DNA of 64,000 bases from Candolleomyces eurysporus (lineage: Eukaryota > Basidiomycota > Agaricomycetes > Agaricales > Psathyrellaceae). The position numbers and the translations under genes are program-made. Below, piece after piece: positions 1-11,900 of this stretch. The DNA lies in the NCBI GenBank assembly GCA_027579435.1, contig JANBPK010000006.1, forward strand, positions 62,001 through 126,000, written 5' to 3'. The first letter of the stretch is position 1. Each line of letters begins with the position of its first letter. The notes under the pieces are model-generated. The model had not been told where the DNA came from, did no database searches, and saw only the letters and a list, made by a program, of their open reading frames with translations.

Positions 1-99
1 TCGACCACGAGTAGTAGAGAGCTAATGACTTCCTCTTCGACCTCGGACAAGTTACTGGCCGTCGGAAGAATGAGTCCCTCGCTTTAGAGGACGAGGACG

Positions 100-480
100 A
101 AACTCGAGAGGAAGGTGAGAAGCACCTCCAGAGAGAACGGAACCGCAAGCGGTTGGCCCATAGAACATAATCCCGAATCCCTTTCAAAGAGATGAGGTTT
201 AACCCCATCCCGCTTAGCATCAGCACGATGCGTCCCATAGAGAACCAGGGCTAACTCCCCCTTGTCGCTCCTGAGATCGAACCTGACCACTGTTGGAGTT
301 CAATGAGCTGGTCAGCAAAGTCGACAAGGTTGATCGGGCGAGCAAACATGGGGGGGGCGACGTCATGTTGGAGTCGTAGTGGTAGGAGCTCAAGAGCGAG
401 AAAGTCGAACCGCGAAGCCACTTTGAGTGTGCGATTTTGACACAAAATTTCTGCCTATGTATATGCCGACAGACGTCCAT
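100..480 (-). pseudogene. FunK1 kinase gene remnant (N-terminal part)
   Basis: This is a decayed copy of the 5' part of the FunK1-type gene at 8962-11153. On the minus strand it keeps the start region (ATG at 366), the motif INLVDFADQ (INLVDFAEQ in the full copy) and then, in another frame, ELALVLYGTH...PHLFE (DLALVLYGTH...PHLLE in the full copy). About 600 bases between these segments in the full gene are missing, with the junction near 290. A run of eight C on the coding strand (350-357) shifts the frame just after the start. Upstream similarity continues to about 470, so promoter sequence was duplicated too. No kinase lobe is present inside the window; sequence left of 1 is unseen. Confidence 0.75.
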
Positions 481-589
481 GCGTCGTTCACAATGCCAGT
501 GACGTGATGGTCTCCCTCGTAATCGTCAGTGTACACCTAGTACATTCAGTAATAGATTAAACCATAAGAAATCGTGAACAAAACCCGTA

Positions 590-3500
590 TTAAGTATCGG
601 TGGCATCCCCCTCCTCTTCCGGCTCTCCATCTGCGTCTGCGTCTGCATCAGTCTTCGACTCCATTTCACCATACGCTTTTCTGTGAACCAACCTATCGTC
701 AGACTGTGCCAAAAGCAAAAAAGGTCAATGGAAAACAAACCTATACGCAGCCCTACACTCAGCCCGTACTTTCGGATTCTTCCACCTCTGATTGATAGAG
801 GGCGTCGAAATCATATCATTATCTAGTTCTGTTTCCCCAAAAGCCGATAAACGTCAAGAGTCGCACAAAGGGGTCCAAAAGCCACGTACTATCATCCTCT
901 CCCAACATCTTCAGCTTCTCTCTCCCAAGGTAAGCCCATGTACTCCCCCGGTCGTAGAACCGCACAATGTAAAGCTTCATTTTTCTCCTTGATCGTGTCT
1001 CCTTGAACTGCGTCAGAATATCATCTGGAACGTCCGGATGGTCAGGGTCAAACACTACAGCCGGCCACCAAGGGTACGATTCTTCAAAGCAGAAATCAGC
1101 TCGCATACACTAAATGCGCGTGAGCGAGAGCATGCTCACCTGCTTTAGCCCAAACTATACAAAGAGAAACAAGAAAATTAATATGCGTTCAGGAAATGGG
1201 AAAAGAAGATAACAACATACCCAACGTCCCACTATCATACAGCTCCATCAGCCTCCTCTTCCCTCTCACCCGCTTCGCCTGTACAGGCATCTTCTTCGGG
1301 GCTGGCTGCTCTTCCTCCTCAGGCACGACGCCATCCCTCTGGCTACTCGCAACCTCACTCGGCAGTTCGCTCAACTCGCTCAACTCCGACTCACTATCCA
1401 TATCCTCATTACTATCACCCTGCTGCTTCGATGCTCCGGGGGCGTACGACGCCGACGACGGGGGTCCAGCGACAGCAGAAGACGAGGGGGGAGCAGGCGT
1501 TGACGGACCAGCCGCACTGATAGGCGGAGGAGCAGGAGAAGACATGATCATCTCCTCCCCCTCGGGCTCACCCTCCGTCGCCCCATGTTCGATAATCCTA
1601 ACCAACGCAGACGCAGACGGCCCCTCGCCCGCCGAGGCAGCCGACTTCCTCTTCTCCGCCTTCTTCTTCAGCGACTTTTGCCTCCTCGTCGAAGGCGTAT
1701 CCAACTCCTCAATGACAACCCGCCCTGAAGCGTCCATCGTCGTCCTCTGGATGATAGCCTCGTCGAAAGAGGCACCTCGAGGGAACGCCTGGCCAGGAGG
1801 CACACTGAACGGGTCGATCTCCATCTTGTTCGATAAGGAAGGTCCGGCGGAGGTAGACGCCTCTTGCCCATCGGGAGGTGGGGAAGAGAAATGCGGCTCC
1901 GAAGGTGCAGTGCTGACAGTCGACTGTCGAGCCCCTGTATGATCTGCAAAAACACAATGAGGAACGCATCATTGAAGAGGTAGGAGAAACATAAACATAC
2001 CCGTCTTCTGCTTCTTCCTAGGCGGCGGCAGAATCTGCTTCTCAACCGGGGCCCTCCCATGTCTCTTAGTATCCGGCGGCAAGATCCATCCAGTATTGAA
2101 GAACTGGAACGAATCCTGATTGTCCACGTCCTCCACCACCCTCGGCGTCGTACTAGGCGGCAACGACATCGAAGGACGCTTCTTCTGCGGCCTCAATGGT
2201 CCTGGTCCACTACTACTAGCAGACGACTCTGGCGGAGCCGTAAAGAGTGGAGGCGTAATCTGTTCTTCCTCGGGTAAGAGGACCTCTTTCTCAAACGCCA
2301 CAGCAGCCGCGATACTCGCTCGTGTCCGAGGTTCGCGTAGATCCAACATCCGACCTTCGATATCCGCCTCGACCTTCATCCGCTGAAGAATAGCCCCTCC
2401 CTCGTCAGGAAGCTGGTTCGCCAAAGTAACACCGGGTTCCACAGACGCAGAGGCCCCGGATGTCGTCCGATTCCTCGCCTTCTTGCTCCTAGACCTCTCG
2501 GCCCTCCGGTCGCGCTTCCTGCTGCTCTTCTTCGACTTGGGAGGACTCAAAGGCGAAAGCGGCGGCGGCGGTTTATACCGCGCCTCCTCGGCGCTGAAGA
2601 GCGAGGTTATGGGATCACTCTGCAGTTCCAGACCGAGATGGTCCGAGATCGCGCTGCTGTTAACCAAGAGCTCCAAAACCTCCAATGGGGACTCCAGGTC
2701 ACCCACAAGGGGCGGTGGGGACTCGTCTTCTGCAGCGGCATCGGGTCTGTGAGGAAGAGATGCTTGTGGCAAGGCCAGCTTCTCGAGCTCTTTGAGCAGC
2801 GGCTGGGACACAGTCCGAACTTTCAACGCAGCCTTCCAGAATGGTGTACCTGGCGGATTATAGCTAAGAGCGTTGTCGATGACGAGGTCGATATCATCCT
2901 AATAGCGAGTCAACACGTCATCCACGAAAAAAACGAACGTGGGTCGACTAACTCTGAATGACTTGACATCCCAATACTCGTGCTTGTCCAATCGATCCTC
3001 GATCATCGACCAGCACATAGGGTTGAGGATATATTCAAAGTAGTCGGGGACTTCGTTCTTGTTGACCGGATTCTTGAAAAGGTCCTGCTTGTCTTGTCTA
3101 AACAGTCATCAGCACTTAAATCAGTGTCGAAAACCCAGGGTACCTACTGCATAATTTTCTCGAGAGCCAGACGTAACGCAGCTTCGTGAGGATACAACGC
3201 CGACGACAGAACTTGGTGAATGATCTCTGTCTGCTTGAGCTTCCTCAACTCGCGCCACTTGACGAGCAACGCCAGCGTCTTGACATACGCCAGGTCTTTT
3301 CGGAGCCTCTGCAGTTGCTACATCCAAGGTCAGCTTTGCCCCCGGAACAAAGTAAATAAGGCGTACATCGAGTTTCATCCGCTTTTCCTCAATCGTCTGT
3401 ATTTTTCCTCCACCTGCGGTCCAAGGTTCGAGGTGCAGGCGCTTCAAAAGCGGTGCGCCGCGTCGTGCTTCACGCTTGAGGCTCCAATATCGACAGACCA

Positions 3501-4922
3501 GTTGAACAAACTCGACCTTCTTCCTGATCTTGATCCTGTGGATGTACTGAGATATCCTATTGACGATGATGGATGGCACAATTGGTGGTCCAGGCTTGTA
3601 GGTCTTGTTGTACGCTCTCGCGGACTTGGATGATAGCTTGGCGTTGTCGTCGTCTTGCTCAGCCTCGGCTTCCAATGCAGCAGCGCGAGTGTTCTGCTGC
3701 TCGACGGGTAAGTGACGCTCGCAGAACGCTTGGAGAGTCGCAGGCTCTGATCCCTGAGTCGTCTTCATGGGCATGAGAAGCTTTTCTTGGCGAGCGCAGG
3801 TTGCATGGAAGGCGACGAAACATGACGCTTTGGCGCACTGGATGCAGGCTCCCTCTCGCACGTCGCAGATGCAGCACCGCTTGAAACGACATGTCAGCGA
3901 AATAGCGAAGGATGACATTGAAAAGGCACGCACCAGTTTCCACCGTTGTTTCGATATCTTTTCAATCCCCGTTATTGGTTCCATGAAGACATCGTTTGCC
4001 ACTCGTGTCTCTGGCACCCAAATTGCGCATAGAAGGTGTACCCACTCTCCGTGTATGGTTTGTTTGAAAGCTCCTCCTTCGTTAGGGCAAAGGTAGCATT
4101 GCTAGTGGAGTCAATACACCGATATGTGAAGATTCTGAGAGGGCGTACCACGGGGTTTTCTGGAGAGACCGTGCACTTGCGACATAACCATTGTCCTTCC
4201 GGGATATAAGGCACACCATAGCAATCTGGGTTCAATGTCAGCGAGAGCCATGCATGCTGGACCCTCATACTAACCTTGATGCACAGCGAGGTTGCAGCCG
4301 TCGCAGAATACGATCGCGTTGCTGTTTTCTCCTTCCGAATCGTCGCAGACTGCGCAGGTCGAATCTTCAGACGGCATAGCGAGGTCGGACTTGGGCAGGT
4401 TCTTGGTCTACCTCAAGATGTGAGTTGCTGAAGCGTCATGCATAATGACGGCATACGCACCAGGTCGAACCACTCCTTCTCCAGCCTATCCATGATAATC
4501 TCAAAAGTCTCGGCCGATATGTGGTCCAGTTGCTCCTTCCGTCGTTCCTGGTTCACGGCGTCGAGCCATTCAGCATCCTGCTCGTCCATATCATATTCGA
4601 CTTGTCTGGCGAGGTCGATTTCGAGTGGCTCTAGATAAGGGTATAATGAGCACGAGTTCCTTTCAACGACGATTGAAATTCTCACCAATATGGCGAATGT
4701 AAAGCTCCCCTCTTGTAAAGGGGTACCCATCGTTGTCTTGGGGGCCATCCGTCAGCTAAATAATTGAATTTTGACAGAGAATGAACTGGACATACAGCCG
4801 AATGACCTCGCCTGTCCATCTCCCACTCCTGGAGGACCGCCCGTCGATACGTCGTCGTTGACTTTCTCGAATTCGACCTTGGGTAGGACTACGTTTCCTG
4901 GTGGGTGCCCTCCTCTAGCCAT
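590..4922 (-). CDS. NTO1: BRPF/Nto1-type chromatin reader (PHD, extended PHD, bromodomain, PWWP)
   Basis: Spliced gene for a nuclear histone reader of the BRPF/Nto1 family, scaffolds of MYST acetyltransferase complexes (NuA3 in yeast, MOZ/HBO1 in animals). Exon 1 (4922-4796) encodes the EPL1-like motif LPKVEFEKV. The next exons give [18 protein letters not shown] and [22 protein letters not shown]1 follows (CAVC...[11 protein letters not shown]...WLCRKC, about 4380-4150), then an extended PHD ([11 protein letters not shown]...[12 protein letters not shown], then CCIC...[10 protein letters not shown]...FCERH, about 4110-3700). A bromodomain lies around 3120-2830 ([28 protein letters not shown]). 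A long basic low-complexity linker (2800-1190) precedes a PWWP domain ([11 protein letters not shown], about 1070-880). The last exons end [12 protein letters not shown] with a stop at 590. The full animal-like domain set is present; yeast Nto1 lacks bromodomain and PWWP. Membership is clear; the exact splice of some linker exons is not. Confidence 0.9.
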
Positions 4923-5458
4923 AGTTGCTACGCAAAGGGCATTCGCCCGTCGTCGTTGGGGATGGTGAGCTCGAGTTCAGGCTCATGGTCGGCCGAGTGT
5001 GACGTCGGGCTTCTTGGGTCGTCACCTCATGTGACGTGACAGTCCGTGGGATGGGTGACAACGCGTTGACGCGTCGACCCTCAGGCCTCAGCGCCAGGTG
5101 CTATCTACCCCAGCCGCTGAGTGATGAAAAGACTGTAACAACTTTGATAATTCAGCTTCAAGCGAGGCTCCCTAACCGACCTGCATCGACATCTTGGAGA
5201 GCCCGATCCCGTTTGACGTCATCACGAAAGGGTTTCCAAAATTCCTTGTATTCCGCTTGCCAGTGAGTTTGACAAGAGTTTCCTTTGCTCCGAGCGAGCT
5301 TTTCCCTTTTACTCAAGAAACCCTCCCTAGCCCCCTGTGGAACAAGGCTAACCGAGAATCGATAAGGCGATGTGATTTACAAAAGATAGATAAATACTGT
5401 TTGGATCAAACGAGACTAGACAACACGCTGACGCTATAACTACAAGGGTCCGGAAAAC
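4923..5458. promoter_or_regulatory. Upstream region of the Nto1-like gene with three conserved boxes
   Basis: No gene is seen here. Three short blocks recur upstream of the three F-box genes at 12-20 kb: a TTCGCCCGTCGTCGTTGG-like box (4942-4962), GTCACCTCATGTGACGTGAC (5021-5040; it contains a CRE-like TGACGTGA and imperfect inverted GTCAC/GTGAC), and a GGTGACAACGCG box (about 5055-5066) running into a CGCGTTGACGCG palindrome. Conservation between otherwise diverged copies suggests function. The binding proteins are unknown. Confidence 0.6.
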
Positions 5459-8304
5459 TCAGACCTGTCCATCGATTCCACTCTTCGCCAGCTCCTCTCT
5501 CTGCCGCCTCCTTTCCCGCTCCCTCTCCTCCGCCATCCGCACGGCGTTCTGAGACTCCGCCACACTAGCCAAGTGCCTCTCTATCTGACCCTGCCTTAGG
5601 TTACGATTCGCCGGGATCGGGATTTCCGCCTTGAGCCTCAGGGGAGGACGAATCTTCTCGACAACCGCAAACTGCTTCCTCCCTTCATCGCATTCCACAT
5701 TCCTCTTGTAGTGCAACCTCGCATTCCCCAACTCGTCCCTCTTCAGTTCCTCGCCGCACTCCAGGCACTTCAACCACTTGTCGTTCATATGCCGGCGATT
5801 ATCAAAGTGGGAGGCCATGTTTTCAGGCATAACACAGCAACCACACCCGGATACCGCACAATACGTCTTCCCGTTGTAAACCCTCGCCTTGTGCGCCTTT
5901 GCAACGTGCTCCCAATACGCGCCAAATCGGGGTTCGATTAGGTGGTTGCACTTGTCCCACTCGCAATATCGACCACGGAGTAGGAATTTCAGCGCTTCGG
6001 AATACGTGAAAGGCCCATCTTCCTGTATCTCGATTTGGCTTTCGGGCTCAGGTTGATCTTCCTCGGCTGGTCTGCATCCGTTTCGTCAGAAATGACCCAG
6101 AAAGAGAATCAGGGAGAGACTTACTGTGCGTCGTTACTACTACCCCCTACTTGGTTACTCGGCGCGCCCGCTTGGTCACCGTACTCATTCTGTTCTCCGT
6201 TATCTGTCCCCGTCGCCACTCCCTGCTCCTTGCCTTCACCCCTCGACTTGTTCTCTCTCCTTCGCTTGAGAGGCGATGGATTGCCCCCTGCTTCTTTGTG
6301 CTTCTTGCCCTGCTCTCTGGACTCGTCTCTCTTCCGCTTGGAGGAGGAGCCGGAGGAAGATGTCGCTCCATCGCCTTGATGACGATGGTAGCCATTTGTC
6401 AAATGTGTCGTTCCTTGAGGCAGACTGCCGTGTAGTTGGAGCTGCTCAACCTGTTGTTGCTGCAGCATCCCTCGGTGATGTTCCTCAGGCCGCTGATTTG
6501 ACAACTGGTGCAAATCGTCGATCTGGAAGTATGGCTGCGCCTGGGGAATAAAGTTGTGCTGTTGCTGGTACTGCTGCACCTGGACTGGAACTCCCGAAAA
6601 TAGTAGTGGCTGCATTATCCCGCCTCCTTGTGCGAATGCAACCGGCTGTGAAGCTGCCAACGCCGACGAATTCGGACCTGGCTGGAGAGCAGGAGGACCG
6701 CCATTAGAAGGTACCGCGGTCCCCGCCTCCGCCTCTGGCTGAACTACCGTTGATAGCAACTCCGCCAAGGCGTGTAACTGCTGCTCCCGGGCCTGGTCTC
6801 GCGCCCTAACTTCTTGCAATTGAGCGGCTAGGAGTTGATTCATCATCTTCTGCTCCTTCAGTTCGAGAGCCCTCTTCTTGGTGTCGCGGTAGTACTTCAT
6901 GCCTGCCGCGTGGTTGTTGAGTGGGGGATTGACGCGCGTTGAAGTAATACGGCCCGCAGGCGTGTTCGTGTTGGGTATTTGTACAAAGCGTCCTGCGGGT
7001 CTGGCGGGGAAGAAGGGAGGTTGGAAGTAAGGTCGGGCAGTGATGAACTGGGGGGTTCCGTTCGTGGTGAGGATGCTACGGTAAAGATCAGGATGAAGCT
7101 GCGGAGGACCTTGGATAAGCCGAGGAACCTGACGAGGCTGAGCATTCCGGGCACGGTGAGCGCGCTGAGGAATTTGAGGGTGCTGAAGAACCTGAGAAGG
7201 CTGAGAAAGAGCTCCCGAAAAAGCCATAGCCTGAGTGTTGAAGCCCCCGATACCGGGCATTCCCATTCCAAAAGACGAGAAAGAACCGCTAGCGTTGTTA
7301 GGAGCACCGTAACGTGCTTGACCCAGGGTTGAAGCCGACGATCGGAGAACAACGTTGTTCGCGCCGCTGTTGGCGAGCTGGGGGGCAACGAGAGGCTGCC
7401 GAGGCTGAGGAAAATTGGTAGCCTGGGCATGAGCAATCCCAGGAGCGGAAGGAACCAAAGCCGGGTTCACGGCAGCAGTAGTAGACGGAGCGTTTTCCTC
7501 TACAGCAGGTTCCATCCAAGGGTTGAAGCCATTGTTGAAGAGGTCGAAGTCAAGTAACTGGCCCTCGATGGGAATCTGCGAAGCGATAGATTCAGGGTTA
7601 CAAGTATTAAAATTGGTCCAAGTGTCAGGATCGCATCCGATGTCACGCAGAAACTGGACGTCGTTGTAAGGTTGAGCTGACTGAGAAGAAGAACCGGGCT
7701 GGGCAGCGCTAGCAGGATATAGAGCGGAGGGATCAGGCATCGGGAGAGCAACGCCATTAGCCGCAGCGGAAGTAGAGCCTGGGATGACGGCTGGGGCGAG
7801 CGGCCAAGGTCCGACAATGTCACCATTGTTGGAGGCAGCAATTGGTCCGGACGTCGGTTGGGCCAAAGTGGGTGCTGGCACGACCGGTATCGAGTTGTTC
7901 GGGTTTGAAGAAGCCGAGGCAGTGGGGAGCTGAAACTGAGAAGCCGGGAGCTCACTGTTGGCGGGGACCGTACCAAAGAAGTCGATAGAAGTGGAAGTGT
8001 CCTGGAACATATCCCATATTTGCTGGTCACTCATGTGGGAGAGGTCTACAGAGTTGAGCAGTTGCTCGACGGGCGGCCTATGATATTTATCGTGAATGAA
8101 TTAGTTACGAGCGCGATTGCTCATAAACGGTGCAAGGACTTACCCCGAGATCGTGTTGCCAAGAAAGGATTGACCTTCGCCGCCGATAAAAGAGTCGTTG
8201 GTCGCGTTGGTATCGAGTTGCTGAGCAGTCGAGGCGGGATTACTATTGTGCTGTTCAGTTAGGTCCTGTGGAAGGCCCAATATATCAAAGTTGTTGCCAG
8301 ACAT
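5459..8304 (-). CDS. Gln/Pro/Asn-rich protein with three C-terminal zinc-finger-like motifs (putative transcription factor)
   Basis: Three exons are read. Exon 1 starts at ATG 8304 (MSGNNFDILGLPQDL). A short intron (about 8142-8058) leads to a long low-complexity exon (to about 6124), then an intron and the last exon ending at TGA 5459. The middle is rich in Q, P, N, S and A, with a basic/leucine-spaced stretch (KYYRDTKKRALELKEQK, near 6900) and a bipartite nuclear-localisation-like segment (KRKRDESREQGKKHK ... KRRR, near 6300). The C-terminal part has three Cys/His clusters: CEWDKCNHL...HVAKAH, CAVSGCGCC...HFDNRRH and CLECGEEL...HYKRNVEC. This fits a nuclear DNA-binding regulator, but I do not recognise a named family. 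The last exon end could be a splice donor (CAG|GTCTGA), so the C-terminus is uncertain. Confidence 0.7.
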
Positions 8305-8961
8305 GGCGTATCTGGTAGGCAATGGCGAGAGTTGTTACTGAGTGGCGCTTGGTAAATTCGCAGGTGAGAGTGTGGTGGCGGGTAAAAGAGAGGGAGGACC
8401 ATCGCCCAAGCACCTCAAGCTTATATATGAGATGCTGTGTGCTTTGTCGTGCACATTGTCAAGCGGTGGCATTTCACAGCGCCGGGTGGCATCGTCACGA
8501 GCGTGGGCTTACGGGCATCGCAACAATGATTGTGCTTGGAACCTGATCGCGGTTACTAAACTAAAGCAAGGCCCATGAATGCGGCATGCTGTGTCCCCGG
8601 CCGACACCAAAACTATGCTTAGTTGGCCTTTGTTCCGCTTTGTGCGACGAACGATGGTCATTCGGATCACAAATGCTGTTGGCGCAATGACACAGAACAA
8701 GGCATTGTCAAGTTCGTCAATGTGTGCCATTCGTTGTGTCGGAGAATGAATGCCACAACCGTAAAATTAAGAATTGGGCTCAATACACATAGCGGAGAAA
8801 TGATCTATTGATAACTATATAACGGATGGAACAAGCGTGAACTCGGACTGGATATTCAACACAACGCGATTCGGTGGTATGATATACTCCAAGTACTAGT
8901 TGTGGTCCATAATTCGATAGAGTCAATCACTGTAATCACACGTAAGACATCCCCATCTCCT
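8305..8961. other. Intergenic, no gene seen
   Basis: Spacer between the zinc-finger gene and the 3' end of the FunK1-type gene, both on the minus strand. It should hold the promoter of the former. I find no credible coding exon, RNA gene or repeat. Confidence 0.5.
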
Positions 8962-11153
8962 TTACCATTCCCATCCTTCTGGTTTCCAGGCATTCTTAAC
9001 AGTAACAGTACCCGTAAACCTCTCATATGTCATCAACCCATTATAAGTCTCAAAGTCACATTTTAGCTCTTGGCCATGGAGGATTGCCCACTCATCCCTT
9101 TTCCATTTGGAACGAAACAGCTTATATAACCGACCAAGGATTTTGCGGACCAATCCAAAGGCCTGAGGCGTTCGAGATTGCAGGTAAAGCGCATACACGC
9201 CGTCTCTGAAGAGGAGATCTCTGTGTCTAAGACTCGTGGAGATCTTGTCACTGAACCATCGTTTGATCATCAAACGTGGTGGCTTGCGCGTCTTTTTCTG
9301 CAGGTCATAATGAATCGCTGCGTAGCCGAGGACGTGGAAGAAGGCCTCGAGGTCATGTCGATAAAGGTGCTTGACGGGATCATTCGTAGTAGTCGCCTTT
9401 AGAAGGTCGGTTGCCATGAACGGTGATCTCTTCGTGGCCGTGGAGTTGGCACCACCTGTAGGGATCACAAAGCCTTGTCCATCGGTGAATAAAGCATTAC
9501 CCCAGCCAGTCAGGACTCCTACGACCGCCCCATTCGCATCGCGGTAGAACATGATGTTCTTATCGTCGATATCACAGTGGAGAACGCTCCCTGCCTTCCA
9601 AGCGTAGTGGTGCACTTGAAATCGGACGCATGAGTTGCGGAATCTTATTACGACACGAAGATCAAGGACTTACATTTCACGCAGTGAAACCACACCGTGA
9701 GCAGCTCTTTCTCGTTGTCGACTTCCCACCAATGTTTACACGCCCTCACCATTAACAGACGCATCTCCTGTTCCATCTGCTTTCTCAGCCTCTCGTTCAG
9801 CTTCAAGTCCAGTTTTGTCCAGAACAATCCAAGCATTTCCGGAGTAAAGTACCAAACGGCCAAGGCGGTCGGAAAATTCTTGATGACGTCGGAAGGAAGC
9901 TTCTTCGCCAGCACTTGATGGATGTGTCCCTCCTTCAGCTTGTCCCGAGGGCGCCAACCCAGTTTCAGCACCACATCGAAGTCGATATCATCAAAATCAG
10001 GGTGGTTGATTCCCTCAATATGCAACACGGCCAGCTTGTAAACGACGGTGGATTCGCCTACACGGAGAGCTGGCTTGCTTAGGAGCTCCGTGACTGTGAA
10101 CATCTGCTGGAGAATTTCGTTGCCAGAGCCGATCTGGAACAACGAGAGCATATTCCCAACGACTTGCTCTTCAGCCTCTGACGGCAACTTCTTGCTGGCA
10201 GGAGGGGCGCTTCTATCTCGAGGAATAATCCCGAGAGGAATGTGAAGACAACGGCAACCTGAGTGGAGAGAGCCACAAGGCTTTGTCCCGTAGAAGAGCA
10301 TATCCCCGGATCCCTCGGGTAGATATGGCGACCATTCGAGGAGATGAGGATCGACCCCAGGCCGCATAGCTTCGACGAGGTGCGTGCCGTAGAGCACCAA
10401 AGCCAAGTCTCCCATGTTGTTCCAGATATCGAACTTGGCCACTTGGAATTCCAAGAACTGGTCGTAATAAGTCACAATAACGTCGAAGTCCTGGACCTGA
10501 ATGCCGATGATGAAATAGACGCTTCTACAGGCCATACAGTCCCAAGGCAATTTACTGCAGTCAATTTTGATCACGTCGCTGCTGTCGTCTTTGTTGTCCG
10601 TTTTCGTTCTCTTCTTCTCGTGATCGTGATCGTCCAAGTCGTCTTCACTGCGGGTGCGCTTCCCGAGTCCTTTGCGAGAGTCTTCTTCAGTGACACCCAT
10701 GGTCCCCGTGGCCTTCGACTTCTGAGCCGTTTCGCATTTTCCTTGAGCAACCTGTGAGTCATTGCTTGTGTCTTCTTCACTGCGGGTGGACTTGCTAATA
10801 GTAGAGTCTCCTTCAGTGTTAGCCACAGAGGTGGTGGGCCTCAGCTCATGAGCCGTCTTGTCCTGTTTCTCGCTTCCTTGATTAGACTGCGTGTTGAAGG
10901 AGCGGTTGAGAAAATCATGGACACTGTTCAACAACGCCTTCGTGATCTTCAAGAATGAGGCCTGATCCTTATTGTTCTCGTCGACGAGCAACTCCTTCGC
11001 ATTTAACTTCCAAGAATGCTTCTGGATGAGAATAGCAATGTCCTTCTCGACGCCCCAGACTTGCTCAGCAAAGTCAACGAGGTTAATGTCGGGAGAGCAG
11101 ACAATGCGGTGGGGAGTGGGGGGCGACATTGTGTTAAGGTCGCTGCCCGGCAT
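8962..11153 (-). CDS. FunK1-type fungal protein kinase, probably catalytically degenerate
   Basis: Two exons: ATG 11153 to about 9674, an intron (GTAAGT...TTCAAG), then about 9615-8962 (stop TAA). The N-terminal ~250 residues include a KRTRSEEDDLDD acidic/basic stretch. The central region carries the N-lobe (VVLKLGW, candidate ATP-site Lys). The C-lobe reads HHYAWKAGSVLHCDIDDKN, then GVLTGWGNALF, FMATDLL and YRHDLEAFFHVLGY. This is the Pkinase_fungal (FunK1) layout, an expanded family in multicellular basidiomycetes. The canonical HRD is HCD, and the metal-binding Asp of the usual DWD/DFG position is Gly (GWG). This suggests a pseudokinase, although the reading frame is intact over ~700 residues. 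Two decayed relatives lie at 100-480 and 59430-60900. Confidence 0.85.
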
Positions 11154-11900
11154 GATTGTGGTAACAGTTCAAGAGTGAGAAAGTGGGCAATCGAATTGGG
11201 AGCTTTAAGTGTGCGTGGTCAGGTGTTTGGTTGATAGAGTATTACTCTTCCTTTGTCTCCCCAGTGGTTGCAACGCAATGCCAGACACGTGATTATTAAC
11301 TTCACCATACACCGAATTTGGACGGCAATGGACGATGTACATCCTCCAATCAGTACCCACGCTATTCGACCTGCCTGGGTCTGTAGTGCGTTCCTTTATC
11401 CCCTTCTCTTCACCTAGGGTTTTCTATACATTGGCCATGCCTAAATTAATGAAAAAGAACCTTTTATCCCTTTGGCGGTGGAGTGAGAGGATTTTACCCC
11501 ATGTGTTTTACGTATTATTCATTCTCATCCCAACTTAGAGATAACCAGCACTCTATTCTACCAGAAAAAGAACGTAACTCATACACGGGCAGCACTATAC
11601 CGAACGCGACCGAGATTCCCTTCCGCAGAGTCAGAAAGACAGGAACCGACATTGTGCTCAGGGACTCAAACGTTGATTCGACTCAACCGAGTGAAGCTGG
11701 AACAATCAGCACGCTTCACGATAAGCGATTCCGCGCTAGCTGAGTCGTGAGTTGTGTGGCCCTTTCAAAAATCGGTACGATTCCCTTATCAGTCCCTGTC
11801 AACAGATTCCGACTCGTAGAGGTCGTCCCACCAGATTCACCTCCCCTCGCTGGATTACAACGCCCACATCAAGGGTCACCCGACACTCCAGTTGACTGGC
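11154..11900. other. Intergenic, no gene seen
   Basis: Upstream region of the FunK1-type gene. The first ~80 bases resemble the region upstream of the FunK1 remnant at 370-470. Beyond that nothing coding or repeated was recognised. Confidence 0.5.

Noticed and set aside
1196..1942. Long plus-strand open frame (~250 residues) opposite the Nto1-like gene
   Set aside because: It is antisense to the low-complexity linker of the chromatin reader. Composition explains the absence of stops, and no domain or splice partner is seen.
6897..7436. Second minus-strand open frame in the zinc-finger gene
   Set aside because: Shadow frame of the Gln/Pro-rich exon; leucine/serine bias is a frame-shift artefact.
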